A stretch of 64,000 nucleotides of DNA, from assembly GCA_001574975.1 (NCBI GenBank), contig KQ965765.1, positions 1,899 to 65,898 of the forward strand. Direction: 5' to 3'. Of this stretch, positions 47,095-58,030 are shown one piece after another. Each line of letters begins with the position of its first letter. The stretch's first letter is position 1. This DNA comes from Gonapodya prolifera JEL478 (lineage: Eukaryota > Monoblepharomycota > Monoblepharidomycetes > Monoblepharidales > Gonapodyaceae). The position numbers were made by a program, and so were the translations under genes. The notes under the pieces are model-generated. The model searched no databases, was not told the DNA's origin, and worked only from the letters and a program-made list of their open reading frames with translations.

Positions 47095-47487
47095 CTAAGT
47101 CATTCTGGTTTCAAAGGCTGTCAGTTTTTTTTGAACAAGCTCGATCGATTGGAGTTTATGTATATGAACAGGTTGAGATACCTCGAAACTCGCCTCGATG
47201 ATTTTATCACTGGATTGGGCTGCCTCATCTTTCATATTCGTACAAGCGGGTAATTGATCGGAGTTCAGGTCCACCGGCTGTGGAACTGGTTGTTGCGGCA
47301 GCACTGGGTTCGTCGCAGTGGTAACCATCTCTGTTGGAGTCACCACAAATAACACGAGTATTTCAAGGTAATCGGACCAAGGTATGACTGTGGAAGTTAC
47401 GGCCACGTATCGTATCTCCTCAACATGGACAAACCTTCCACGCATGTGTTGAATCTGACTCGTCGGATTGTGGTACTGCTGATCCAT
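47095..47487 (-). pseudogene. C-terminal fragment of a Cache-like sensor protein
   Basis: The minus frame from 47487 gives IRYVAVTSTVIPWSDYLEIL, then VLFVVTPTEMV, a hydrophobic strand pattern typical of the end of a Cache-type sensor domain, followed by a polar helix SDKIIEASFEV and the stop at 47095. The plus-strand gene that begins just next to it has the matching IFSVSTKVFSG and VEIMFLFFIRPLEDYLG. No N-terminal half exists on the minus strand, where the plus-strand gene lies instead. It is probably a truncated, inverted duplicate; it could alternatively be an unrelated small gene. Confidence 0.45.
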
Positions 47488-47519
47488 TCAAGCGGTCAAA
47501 AGTGTATTTGGTTTTGCTG

Positions 47520-49328
47520 TCGGACGACAAAAAGATGCAACCAAAATGATCGCAAATACGATTGAAGCGTGCGAATACCAGGTTCGTCAAATGAACTCCT
47601 TGCTAGCTGTCTTCCATCCACCCTAATTTGAACCATTAGATGCGTCTCGTTAGTCAGGCTCTTGCAGCTGTCGTCGAAACGGGTGCGCTTGCTCTGAACT
47701 ATCAAACGTAAGTGCATTTGTTTTGGTTGGTACGATTATACGACCTCACCTGAGATTGTAAACTCAACTGCACAGCAATGATTCCGTTTTATGAGCGTAG
47801 CACTGTAGAAGCTCGGTCTCACAAGTAAGTACTTTCGAGGCTTCTTTTTTGGTTGAACTTGTTCAAAGTGCAGTATGCTTTATTACATAAGGCGATGTGA
47901 CCACGTTTGAGACGCTCATATTTGACAGCCGTACTTCCATCCTCCTTGGTAGAAACGAAATCATCACTGGTGCAGGATACTCGGTGGGGCTTCTCCTGAG
48001 ATCAAGCAAATTTTCATGTTCACGCTATTGTCCCAATTCAACCAACGGCACGATTCAATTTTATTGCCTCGACTTGCCAAATCTTACTCTTCCCTCGCTC
48101 ACTCTAGCATTCTAGAAAGCTCGCCCCCGAACATATATTCAACCATTCCAAGGGATGTGCCGGTTGTTGGTGATCCTGTTGTCTTCCCAGACGAAATACT
48201 GCAGCCCATGAACATGGCAATATTCAGTCCGCGCGGCGTTCAAACAGGAACAACCCAGATAGGATTCTCTGTTCAGAAGTTCTCCGGCGTGTTGGATTCT
48301 ATAAAGCAGACAGCAACACCAAACACTCTCATTTATGTTCTAAGCGCAAGGGTGAAGTTATTGCTATGAGTGGACTGGAGAACAGCACTGTTCAAGCAAA
48401 GGTGGGGTTTTCAATGACGTTCGCATAGTGCCGACAATAATTCGTTACTGAAACCTGATGTTTTTCATGACCAGGTTTTGAAAAAAGTCATCAACCCAGC
48501 GTATGGTCTCTTTGCTCTGAACAGTACATCTGATTACGACACTCTCAGCTATCCATTGTTGAATGTGTCTTCGTCTGCTGTCTTACAGTATGCTGGAGGG
48601 AATCTGGTATCAACCTTTGAGGATTGCACCTGGGTATCAGACAAAAACATCTTCAGTGTGTCTACAAAGGTCTTCTCGGGTTATTGATATATTCTTGTGA
48701 CTGCGGTGTGAGTTCATTCCGCCTGACCGCAGAAAATACTGCGCAAGTCGAGATTATGTTCTTGTTCTTCATCAGGCCACTCGAAGACTATTTGGGCGAT
48801 ACCATCAACTTAGCCGACAACTTTAGGGCAAATGGTGTGCGCTCAATGATTATCCTATTTTGCACACAAACTCTTTTGCAATTAATGACGCACATTCACA
48901 TCTCAGCAATTGTACTGTCCTCTCCTGTCCATGATGGCTGTTCTCTTTGCTTGGATATTCATCAGTCATCCGCTCAATGAAATATTGTCAACCATCTAGA
49001 AGACAACCAAGTTTGATTTTTCAGGTCTTCATGGCAGGAAACTTAGCACACCCACGTCAATCGTCAAAGAAATTCACACGCGTCAAATTTGTTTCTGAAC
49101 ATGGTCACAGTCTTTGCGGAAGCCATCAAGCGTGAGGATCGGCTTTGTTTTGTGATCATTATGAGTTGCGGCTTCACACTCACGTGACTACCCTTCAACC
49201 TGTTTACAGAAAACAAGAGCTTGAACAAAGCTACGACATCAGGGAAAGCTTCAATCTCTGCGACAAACAAGATGGAAGAATCTGCGAAACATCGCTCTTT
49301 TGAAACAAAAGACACATCACCGAGCTAA
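47520..49328 (+). CDS. Cache-like extracellular sensor-domain protein, boundaries approximate
   Basis: Exons carry, in order, KMIANTIEACEYQ, then MRLVSQALAAVVETGALALN, then MIPFYERSTVEARSH, then GDVTTFETLIFDSRTSILLG, SSPNIYSTIPRDVPVVGDPV, QTGTTQIGFSVQKFSGVL, VINPAYGLFALNSTSDYDTL, WVSDKNIFSVSTKVFSG and VEIMFLFFIRPLEDYLGDTI, with a polar end SAKHRSFETKDTSPS stopping at 49326-49328. A long N-terminal helix followed by two alpha/beta units with SARG-type and W...V turns resembles dCache ligand-binding domains. No kinase, cyclase or clear membrane segment was seen after it. The junction near 47706-47780 does not splice in frame with canonical sites, so the gene may be damaged. I do not recognise a named family. 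Confidence 0.5.
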
Positions 49329-49463
49329 AAGAATCTTGGAAAACCCACTCGTATAAATAAAAGGAACGTCAAGCTACAACACTCGACGAATAATATCAAA
49401 ATGATCCCCTTTTTTTCCTCTTCCCACGTGTAAACAAATGTAGTTCTTGCAAATTTTATTTGA

Positions 49464-49493
49464 CAATACGTCACATGTTCACCACATCACTGA
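49464..49493 (+). repeat. Dispersed repeat copy 2 (partner at 46730-46759)
   Basis: See the copy at 46730. This one lies about 135 bp downstream of the Cache-like gene stop and about 155 bp before the end of the metallo-beta-lactamase-fold gene. Confidence 0.45.
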
Positions 49494-49649
49494 ATGTGTA
49501 TGACCCAGATTGGCGTGGTACAGTTCATCAATTGAGAACCAACTCACAGCGTCGCCAGTACTTCTGGATTCCCACCCGGCACATCACTCTGTACGCCAGA
49601 TCCACAGCAGCACGTAAAGCCGGTCGATTTGAAGAGCACCGCAGCGGCA

Positions 49650-50930
49650 TCAGACGCGTAGAGCCTCCACTACCGGCCTTACCTTCCGCAGGAACCCCGA
49701 CACGGTCTGGAAAGCCTTGACGATCGGAGAAGCTTCGGACGCGTCTTCAGAGTGTGCGATGTCGTCGGGGGTTATTCCAGCCGGGTCGTGTTTACCAACT
49801 CCACCTCGAAGGGCAACGGCTGATGTACCTCCAGACCCAAGACCCGTTGCACCACCACTGGAACCTCCGTTACCACCTCCTCCCCGCTTCTTTCTGAGGG
49901 CCTCACGTAGCGCACGCCCCTTGCTCTCTCTATGTCCTCCCGTCTCTCTCGCACCAGATGATGGAGCTTCTTTCAGCATCTCCTCCTCCATGGTGTAGTG
50001 TCGCACGAAAAGATTCCCCTCTCGCTCCTCCTCAATAGTTGTGAGATCGCCGTGGCCTGGAATGACTGCTGTCGCCGGGGGAAGGGTATACATACGCTTC
50101 AGGATGGAGAGTTTGAGTTGAGGGAGATCGGCAAGGAGGACGTCCGTTCGGCCAATGTAGCGACTGGGTGAAAGCGGGTGTTCCGGACTTTTCGGAGCTC
50201 AAGAACACAGGAAGCACAAACCGAAAGAAAGCATCTCCCGTGCAAAGCGCAGGCTCGTCTCCATTATAAAAGTAGAAGCAGCAGCTACCGGGAGTATGAC
50301 CTGGCGTGTGAATCACTCGTCCAATGGTCTTTCCTGTCTTCGGGAGTATAATGGGGTCTCCGTGCTTGTAGAAAACGTCGGCTCGAGTGGAAGGGAAGAA
50401 AGTGGTTGTGGGAGTCCAACAGCACGAAAGGCTCTGGGAAGGAGGGACCAGAGGAACTGTAGGTGTGGGTGGTGCAGGTCAGGTTCATACCGCCTCCATT
50501 CGAGAATTGCAATGCCTCGGCCCCACCTTGTCTTCCCCACACAGTCCCACAACATCCGCCGTCTCGTCCGAAACCATCCGCGTCCCCCTCACATGGTCAA
50601 AGCGGGTGAGCGTGTGGAGGATCATTGTAGGGTACAACCCCCTCGTCGTAACTTCGCGAAGGATGACCTCTGGGTGGCCTCCCGGATCAATAAGAAGCGC
50701 CCCATGCGTTTCCTTTTCGCCAATGCACACGAAGTTGCACGACATTGGTCCCACCGGAAACGTAACTGGAGTCTAAGATTAGTTTACGCGATCTCCGAGG
50801 ATACGGAGACGCGAAACGCAGATCGCAAGCGGGTGGTTATCATCGCCATCGCCTTCTGTTGCGTTGGAAGCAGTCTGATGTGTTTCCAATCGGAACCCGA
50901 TCGGGAGGAGGATCAAATGAAGCCGTTGAA
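49650..50930 (-). CDS. Metallo-beta-lactamase-fold protein lacking two metal-binding His
   Basis: MBL-fold hydrolases cleave thioesters, phosphodiesters or lactones at a two-metal site. The core exon has GPMSCNFVCIGEKETHGALL, then IDPGG, then MILHTLTRFDHVRG. At the place of the HxHxDH motif it reads L-x-R-x-D-H, so both first His are replaced (codons CTC and CGC; His is CAC). Later motifs are intact: MIHTPGHTPGSCC, LCTGDAFFR and ATAVIPGHGDLTTIEEE. The C-terminal region has a Gly-rich linker (near 49850) and ends KVRPVVEALRV at 49650. The N-terminal exon is uncertain; a Met near 50930 would give LHLILLPIGF and then LRILGDR before the core. Its 5' end lies within about 150 bp of the divergent paraoxonase-like gene, so a shared promoter is likely. 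It may be a pseudoenzyme or an early pseudogene. Confidence 0.68.
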
Positions 50931-51077
50931 TCATCGCAAAGCAACACCGACCCACCTCAGTATCATCTTCCCCCCCTCGCGAGAAATACGGATGTTCGCC
51001 GTCCCCATTTCCGCTCCCCCCGGAATTCATTGTTGGAATCCGACCTCCGGTCGACCACAGGAGCACTTTCCCGAAAA

Positions 51078-52935
51078 ATGCCGCCATTGCAGAAAGCGCC
51101 GCTGCATCCACTTAATTCGCACATTCCGTGGCTCCTCATCCCCATCGTAGCGTTCGTGGTGACGCTGGACCCCATCCGGACCGCGATCGCTCGTGATGCA
51201 ACATGGGAGCCCGTGTTTCTGACTCGTTATGGTTCCCTCCCGGAAAATTACACGCTGGGAACAGAAGGGTGTGTGAGAGATTTGAGAGCGAGTGGGTGTG
51301 AGGACATTGAAGTCCACGACAGGAGTGGGAAGGCGTTTATGGCATGCGGTACGTCTCGATTCTTAGGAGCAATAGAGGTTGGAGCGATGAAGGCCGATAC
51401 GTTAGGTGTCCCTGAGGCGAGAATGAAATGGTTCCCTGCCATAACTGTTCCCGGTAAGCTTCTGTTGAACTTTGAAGAGCCGCGCAACCAATGAAATAAT
51501 AAAAATCTGGCAGGGACTCGAGAGCCCAGCAGAGGAGGTCTTCCCGAAGACGGAGTCTACACCTACGATCTTTCTGTCAGTTCTCTGAATTGCTCTTGTC
51601 TTTCGTTTCACACCATTGACAACATCGCTCCTCCGCGCCTTGAAGTCAGGCTCACTCACTCACCTCACCCCCGTCAACATTCCCCTTCCCGGTCACTTGC
51701 GGTTACACGGACTGAGCCTCGTGGACGACCCCTCTGACACTTCTGCTGTTTTCATCCACCTCGTGAACCACGCTCCCTCCGGCTCATGCCTGGAGATGTT
51801 TCGCCATACACTAGGCGGCGCTACCATGGAGTGGAATGGGAGAGTGTGCGGTGAGCGTCTCTCTTCATACGCCGTCTGTGGTGTGTCATGATGAACTGGT
51901 GATCAAATATGATTTTCGCGTAGACCCTCACATCCACACCCCCAACGACGTAGCCTCCGTCTCACCAACCTCGTTCTACGTGACCAACGACCACTACTTC
52001 CGCGCAAGTACAATCGTCGGTGAGGTTCTGCGTTTGTTCTTGGGGGATACCGGGAACGCGATGTACCCAAGTTGGATGAGGCGGTGGGAGGATGGGATGG
52101 GGAGTTTAAAGATGACGGATGTGGTGTTTTGTGAATTGGGGAAGAATGTGAGTACGTGGTTTGCGATCGGTGTTCCTTGCGATGAATGAACTCTTGTGAA
52201 TCATGCATGATCTCGGGTTGACGACGCCGGCTACCACATGCAGCCCCAATGCCGAACAGCCGCCTCGTCCATCATCCGCGCAAACGGAATCCTCCTCTCT
52301 CCGGACGGCAAGACTGTCCTGGTGGACTCCTCCCGATCAGGTACGGTGCTCTTCTTCGATCGGAACGAGACCACGAACGAGCTTCGACAGGCGGGAGGCT
52401 TAGTGAGTACCAAAAACACTGTCATATTATACGCGCGGTGTGGTCCGGGGATCTGACTCTGCTTTGCGTGTCAATGTGTGCAGGCGTTAGGTGCAGCGTG
52501 CGACAACCTTTCGTATGACAAGTCTTCAGGGTCGTACTATGTCGCGGTGTTTCCCAAAATGGGGGCGCTGCATCAGCATTTTCTGGACCCATTAGTTGCG
52601 AGCAACAATGCGCCAAGTGGTGAGTTATTAAACGTTTTCGCCTCAACTTACACACGATTCAACACTGCCTCCACGCAAAACGGCGCATCCTCATAGGCGT
52701 GGTCAGGTTTACCTTGAACCCATCCGGTGGATTTTCCTCACGGCTGGTGTACTATGACTCCGGAAAGTTGTCGGGTGATGTTACGGTTGCTGTTTCAAGT
52801 CGGAAGCACGGTGGGTTCCCGCCTACGGTTGTGCCCGGAGAAAAAACATCCCCTGACAATGATTTCGTGACAGGTAAGAGCCTTTTGGGAAGTGTGATGT
52901 CAAACGGCTTCGTCGTCTGCAATCCTGTGTTGTGA
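51078..52935 (+). CDS. Paraoxonase/arylesterase-like beta-propeller lactonase
   Basis: Paraoxonases are six-bladed, calcium-dependent lactonases. The N-terminus (ATG 51078) has a hydrophobic signal-anchor, IPWLLIPIVAFVVTL, as in PON proteins. Then come GCVRDLRASGCEDIEVHD, RLHGLSLVDDPSDTSAVFIH (HG and Asp of the first site), HTPNDVASVSPTSFYVTNDH (PON: NDI.AV....FY.TNDHY), IIRANGILLSPDGKTVLVDS (A/SNGI..S.D.K), ACDNLSYDKSSGSYYVAVFP (DN.....TG....G.HP) and the final strand SLLGSVMSNGFVVCNPVL before the stop at 52933-52935. The calcium-binding Asn and Asp positions of the family are present, including N in TPND, N in ANGI and DN. About eight exons. Arranged head to head with the MBL-fold gene; both families can act on lactones, so a joint role is possible but only inferred. 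Confidence 0.8.
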
Positions 52936-53102
52936 ATCAAGAGTTCACCAGACAAGTAAAGTTTTTCAGCAACAGAGTTATGTACATATCAAAAATCAAC
53001 CCTATAATACTTCGACGAATAATCTCATTTTCACCCTAGAGTCCAGATGCAGATGTTTTTCTCTCTTATGTGGGATTTCAGCGTATGCTGAGTCGACCCC
53101 TC

Positions 53103-53671
53103 TTATACCGGTGGCTGCAGCTCATTAGCCAGAGGACTCGTCGGCCTCGCCGAGGACCTGGATACCGAGCTCGCTCCCGGGCTGCTCGCCCTCGATGGCG
53201 GGTAGAGCGGTGTGTGCCGATACGCAGTTTCCAGCTCAGGTAGGGGAGGTTTCGCTGCCGAGTCACCCTCGTTTTAGCCCGCCGGAACGCAAAAGACAGG
53301 ACGATTCACTACGCACCGTGCTGGTAAGCCGCCTCCTCTCTCCGGTACTGTAGGTACCAGCGAAGCGTCACGATGGCGGCGATGATGACTCCCAGCCCGG
53401 CAGCGCCGCCAAGAACAGCCCCCGCCACCAGGCCTGAGCTTGGACTTGCATCGGACATTGCGGCGATGATTCGCGGGTGGGGAGAGGATGACGACAAGGA
53501 ACGGTTTTCGAAGGGAGCGGGTGAATCGGCCGGTTGAGGGTGTGCCTGTGGCCGCGCCAACACTCCCCCCAAAATGAACTCAAATGAAAGCTTCACTTTT
53601 GGAACGGTGCGGCCTGGGATTACAAAAAGCCAGGTGTGCTTTTTTTTCACGGAAGACGCCGCACCGAGCAA
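53103..53671 (-). CDS. Small single-pass membrane protein of unknown function
   Basis: On the minus strand, upstream sequence HTWLFVIPGRTVPKVKLSFE and a Pro/Ser-rich stretch lead to SGLVAGAVLGGAAGLGVIIA, IVTLRWYLQYRREEAAYQHG, a membrane helix followed by a basic, aromatic stop. A second exon reads KPPLPELETAYRHTPLYPPS, then SSARPTSPLANELQPPV and a TAA at 53105-53103. The ATG at 53458 (MSDASPSSG) is the most convincing internal start, but the upstream part looks coding and no better ATG was found there; the intron near 53310-53265 lacks a clean in-frame junction. Layout (Ser/Pro stalk, Gly/Ala helix, polar tail) resembles the stalk and helix of the TM-SH3 protein at 42607, without the SH3. Confidence 0.5.
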
Positions 53672-53819
53672 TACTGCCTGACGAGCTGACTGTCAAAGGA
53701 GCGACAATGGTGGTTTCATTCAATTGAAAGTCAGTATCCTGCGATTGGGGATCATATAAGCAAGTTCTTGCAATACGTGTCAGTGAAGGTTTTCCTTTCT
53801 GACCAGTTCAAGGCGGTGC

Positions 53820-54760
53820 TTGGGAACAACGGCCAGGTGCTCGAGCTTCCATGGAACCCTGGCGGAACGCACTAGCAAAACCATCACGCCTCAACAGTGG
53901 ACGTTTCCACAGTTGCTCAAACTAGCTATTGTGTTGGAACTGGATATTCCTCCCTCCTCTTCAGAAGGAAGAATCGTTACAGCAATTCTTTCCGTGGGTC
54001 CAGGTGAAAAGGTAGTTCACGAGATATCTGCAGATTCACCTTGCTTTCTCGAATTCTCTTATGCGCTGAGGATGCTTCTAGTTCAAACCAAAGGGGCCAA
54101 AAGGGTTTTCTTCGATGATCAACGCAATTGCTTTCTGTTGGAACTTAGGCCCGAGAGCCTTGTCTTCCCAGTGGTGGAAGAAGTGGAAGTATGCTCCAGA
54201 GATTTGGAAGACTTTGATGAAGTTTTTGACAGTGCCGTGATTTTGGACAAGTTCCAATCTGAAAGCTCATTGACAGGGTTCAGCTTCAGGACGAAATCAC
54301 TGAGTGAACTATTGCAGAGTGTATCCTTGGAGCAGAGATTGTGCGTGAGCTGGGGATGACTGTTAAGGACATCCAGCCTTTGGACATACTGTCTCTTCTT
54401 TATGCTGGATACGCCTTTCCCAACCTTCAACAATTCGGGACAGTGAGACTTTTCGGAGATCTCGGGGGACTGGAGTCTGAGGCCCAACATGTGTATCGAA
54501 ATGTGATGGAAGCATCTGGAAGTCTGGCACTTTGGCACCTTCGAACACTCAGATTTGATGTATCATTTCCGTACTACAAAAGCGCTGAAGATTTTCTCAA
54601 GACTGCCAAAGAGTTCATTCTTCACTTCACCTCAAACTCCAGCTGTTCGCTGAACAAAATCAAAGTTGTTCTCGACAAAGGCGGACTTGAGGGCACGGAC
54701 GAGCTTGCTTGTGCTGTCGGATCTGTGAAGGCAATGTTTGCTGAGGTTCCCGGAAATTAG
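53820..54760 (+). CDS. Unknown protein, two frames joined by an apparent shift
   Basis: The first part (53820-54359) encodes RTSKTITPQQWTFPQLLKLA, LRMLLVQTKGAKRVFFDDQR and ELRPESLVFPVVEEVEVCSR. Near 54330 the coding-like sequence moves by one base from SLEQRL to AEIVRELGMTVKDIQPLDIL, and runs to KGGLEGTDELACAVGSVKAM and a TAG at 54758-54760. Both parts have similar composition and look like one protein of about 310 residues. A tiny intron or a real frameshift may be the cause. The alternating short strands and helices (RRxFL, LRTLRFDVSF) recall leucine-rich or F-box-associated proteins, but no family was recognised. Confidence 0.45.
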
Positions 54761-55301
54761 GTGCTGAACGTGGATCCTGCGTAAGAGGTTAAGAGGAATT
54801 TGGGGTCATGTTGCAAAATAATGCATTGAGCGATGTATCTGTTTGGCTTTGGAATCGTCAAGATGTTTGAAAATGCGAAATGTCTTTTGGAGTATGCTTG
54901 AATACATTTTTGTGAGTCAAGGCGTCCTAATTACGTTGAGCTCAAAGTCAGGAACCATAACAAGAAGGCCACCGAACATCGCTCACCGACGCGCCGCACC
55001 ATCAGTCGACGTGGTATCTTCGATTCACACCAATTTCTGACACTCGGGTTCTTAATCGTAAATACTGGTGAGGTGATCCGCATTTCATCCTCATCGGGAA
55101 CTCGCTGACGTGCCGACGCGACGTCTCTTTACCTGGCTTGTTGGAACGTTGCTGCTTGATTGCATCTCCACGGCTCTCATTCATTCGCGTCCGGATGCCG
55201 CCCTCCTTCGATTGCGGACTCTCTCCGCCCATATGTTGTTAACTTTCCCCAAATATCTCATTCCCATTCAAGATTCTTCCATCGAATCTCCACATTCACT
55301 A
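54761..55301. other. Intergenic stretch before pyruvate kinase
   Basis: About 540 bp with no supported gene. Pyrimidine-rich blocks just upstream of 55302 are compatible with the promoter and leader of the pyruvate kinase gene. In-frame codons run upstream of 55302 to about 55110, so a longer N-terminus cannot be excluded. Confidence 0.4.
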
Positions 55302-57945
55302 ATGTCGGCGACTCCCTCTCAACCCGCGGACAACAAGCCGTCCTCGTGGGCTCTGGAACTTTCGGAAGAAGAACGCAAGAAGCGTAGAACCAAGGTCGTC
55401 GCGACTCTAGGCCCTGCGAGTACCCCCAAGATCAGAGAGCTCATACTCGCTGGTGGGGTTCTTCTCCGTACGAGCGTGTTTGCCCTTTTCATTCATGAGT
55501 TCTCGCTCGCTATGCCAACCCAAATTAGGGGTGAACGTATTTCGCCTCAACTTCTCCCACATTACCGACCCGAACACTCAGATATTGCCGGCTCTCTTGG
55601 ATATTCGAAAGTACAGTAGAGAGCTCCGGACTTCGGTCGCCATTCTGGGTATGTCATCCATTGTGAACTGAACTGATCCAAAGAGAAGTCACACACGCTA
55701 ACCACACCACTCGCAGCTGATATGTCGGGGCCGAAAATTCGCTGCAACGACTTTGACACGCCCACGCACTCTATCAAGGTTCGTGTCGGGAAAATTGTCT
55801 TGGAGTACAGTTCGATCATGTCCCCCTGAACAACGATTCATTTTACTTCAGGTTGCGAAAGGGCAAAAGCTCCGTCTCCTTAACTCCCCGAACCCCGGCA
55901 CAGACGCCAGCGCCGATGGAAAAACCTTGGCCTCGTTCACTACTTCGATCACCCAGGTCGTGCACCAGCTCGAAGCCGGACACCGAATCATGCTGGACGA
56001 CGGTCAGCTCCTCCTTCGCGTAGTTTCCCGGGTATCCCAAGACGAGCTCATCTGCGAGGCATTGAACCAGTGGGAGCTCAAGTCCCGCAAGGGTATCAAC
56101 GTCCCCGACGTGCGTCTTGCTGTGCCTGCTGTCACGGAAAAGGACAAGAAGGACCTCAAGTTCGCGTGGGACATGCGCGTGGAGTATGTCGCAGAGAGCT
56201 TCGTCCAGAGGGAGCAAGATGTCGTACTTATGAGGCGGTACATGGAGGAGTTCCGCAAGGAGGAGCTCGCCCGGATTGAGAAAGAGGGTGGGCAGATTCA
56301 CCCGGATCCCAAGGACTACCCCGGCGAGCTTGACCACGACGAGCCAGTGGAGGGCGGGAAGCTTCTGGTCAACTTGAAGATCTGGAGACCTCAGATCATT
56401 GCCAAGATCGAGACGCCTCACGCTCTGGATGATATCGATGACATTGTTCACCAAGCTGACGGTATCATGGTAGCGAGGTGTGTGTGGCTCGAAAGGCAAA
56501 TCTCGTTATTCAGGAAATATGCCGGGCGCTCACAATTGACGTTATCTCTAGAGGAGATCTGGGAGTTGAAATCCCACTCCCCAAGGTCCCTCTGGCGCAG
56601 AAGATGCTTATTGCAAAGGCAAATGCGGCAGGTATGTCCACGAATGACTCAGTCGACGTGAAGCGCCCTCATCACAACGATTGAACTACTCTCGATTTTA
56701 CAGAGAAACCGGTCATTACTGCAACGCAAATGCTGGAGTCGATGATCGAAGCCCCCAACCCCACAAGAGCTGAGGTGAGATATTAGTTTGATAATTCTGG
56801 GACCGAGAACCGACATCGTAGTAATACCCCCTCCAATGATGGAAATAGGTTTCGGATGTGGCCAACGCAGTGTTTGACGGAACTGATGCTGTGATGCTTT
56901 CCGCGTGAGTGGAACTTGAAATTATACACGGATTCCCTTCTTTCATATTTACGAAACCAATGATCCAGGGAAACTGCTTCGGGTCACTACCCCATCGAAG
57001 CCGTGCGCTACATGGCGACCATTGCCCGCCACGCCGAGCTGTCCCTCGCAGCGTCGCGTCGCCCATTCGATCCTCGATCCCAACCCCATTATCATTCCGC
57101 GAGGTTTGGTCAGCTTCCAAGGCCCGTGCCAGATGAGTTTGGACACGCTATTGCGGATGCTGCCGTTGCTGGAGCTGAACAGGCAAAGGCAGAGGCTATT
57201 TTGGTATTCACTGCTACTGGATACATGGCGGTGAGTTAACACTTGTTGTATCTCTTTTATTTCCACCAGAGATCGAAGATTGGAAGCTTTGTCCATCGCT
57301 TTCATTTCACTAGCGCCTTGTTAGCAAACGTCGGCCCCACACCAAGGTACTGGCCGTAACCGGAAGCAGGAGTGTGTACCGGTGAGTAGATAGCGTTTTA
57401 TGCTGCGGTAGACGCTCTGTAGTGATCTGTGCGTTTCCAGTCGTATGCAACTCATTTGGGGTGTCACTCCCATTTATTCTCGAGCCCTCCGAGCGCCCAC
57501 GGCGCACGAGCAAACGAAACCGGCCAACATTGACCGTGATGTCAAGGAAGAAGATGAGATGTACGATGAAGATGCCGCGGCCAGAGACCACATCGCCGCT
57601 CGCAACCTTAGCCGTGCGGAATCCGTCGGTCACTCAAGCGCACTTCCATCGGTAGTCGGAAGCGTGGGACCCGGTCTCTCTACCGAGCTGGTGCTCGCTC
57701 AAGTCGAGCGCGATGTCATTGAGTCGGCGGGACTCCACCCTGGCGCTGTTGTGGTTATCGCAGCTGGTTTCTTCGCCGACTTCCCTGGCCTTTCATGCAC
57801 CATCAGAATTGCAAGGATGGGTGATGTGGAGAAAGTCGTCGTCAGCAGGGTGTGGGGAGATGGCATGCGCAAGGCTGCTGATAAAGCACGGGAGAAGGCT
57901 CTTTCTGGAGAATTGAACGAGCGGAAGGACGCTTCGGCACAATGA
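55302..57945 (+). CDS. Pyruvate kinase, enlarged variant
   Basis: Pyruvate kinase makes pyruvate and ATP from phosphoenolpyruvate in glycolysis. The start [20 protein letters not shown] is an extra leader; then [23 protein letters not shown] and ADMSGPKIR. The B domain follows ([24 protein letters not shown]). The A domain has [13 protein letters not shown], then [13 protein letters not shown] (catalytic loop), [40 protein letters not shown] and a complete end of the barrel. The C domain ([30 protein letters not shown]) ends with [13 protein letters not shown] at the TGA at 57943-57945. Two insertions are unusual: about 30 residues after [18 protein letters not shown] in the A domain, and about 60 acidic residues ([20 protein letters not shown]) in the C domain. 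The usual ASF signature reads VAESF. Total about 690 residues against about 500 normally. Catalytic Lys (AKIET) and Mg ligands are present, so activity is likely. Confidence 0.85.
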
Positions 57946-58030
57946 GCACCATGTCCAAACCAGAATCTTGGCATTACTGTATGACGATTTCCTTCTGACC
58001 CTGTTTGTTCTTAGTTGTTTTCGTCCATAA

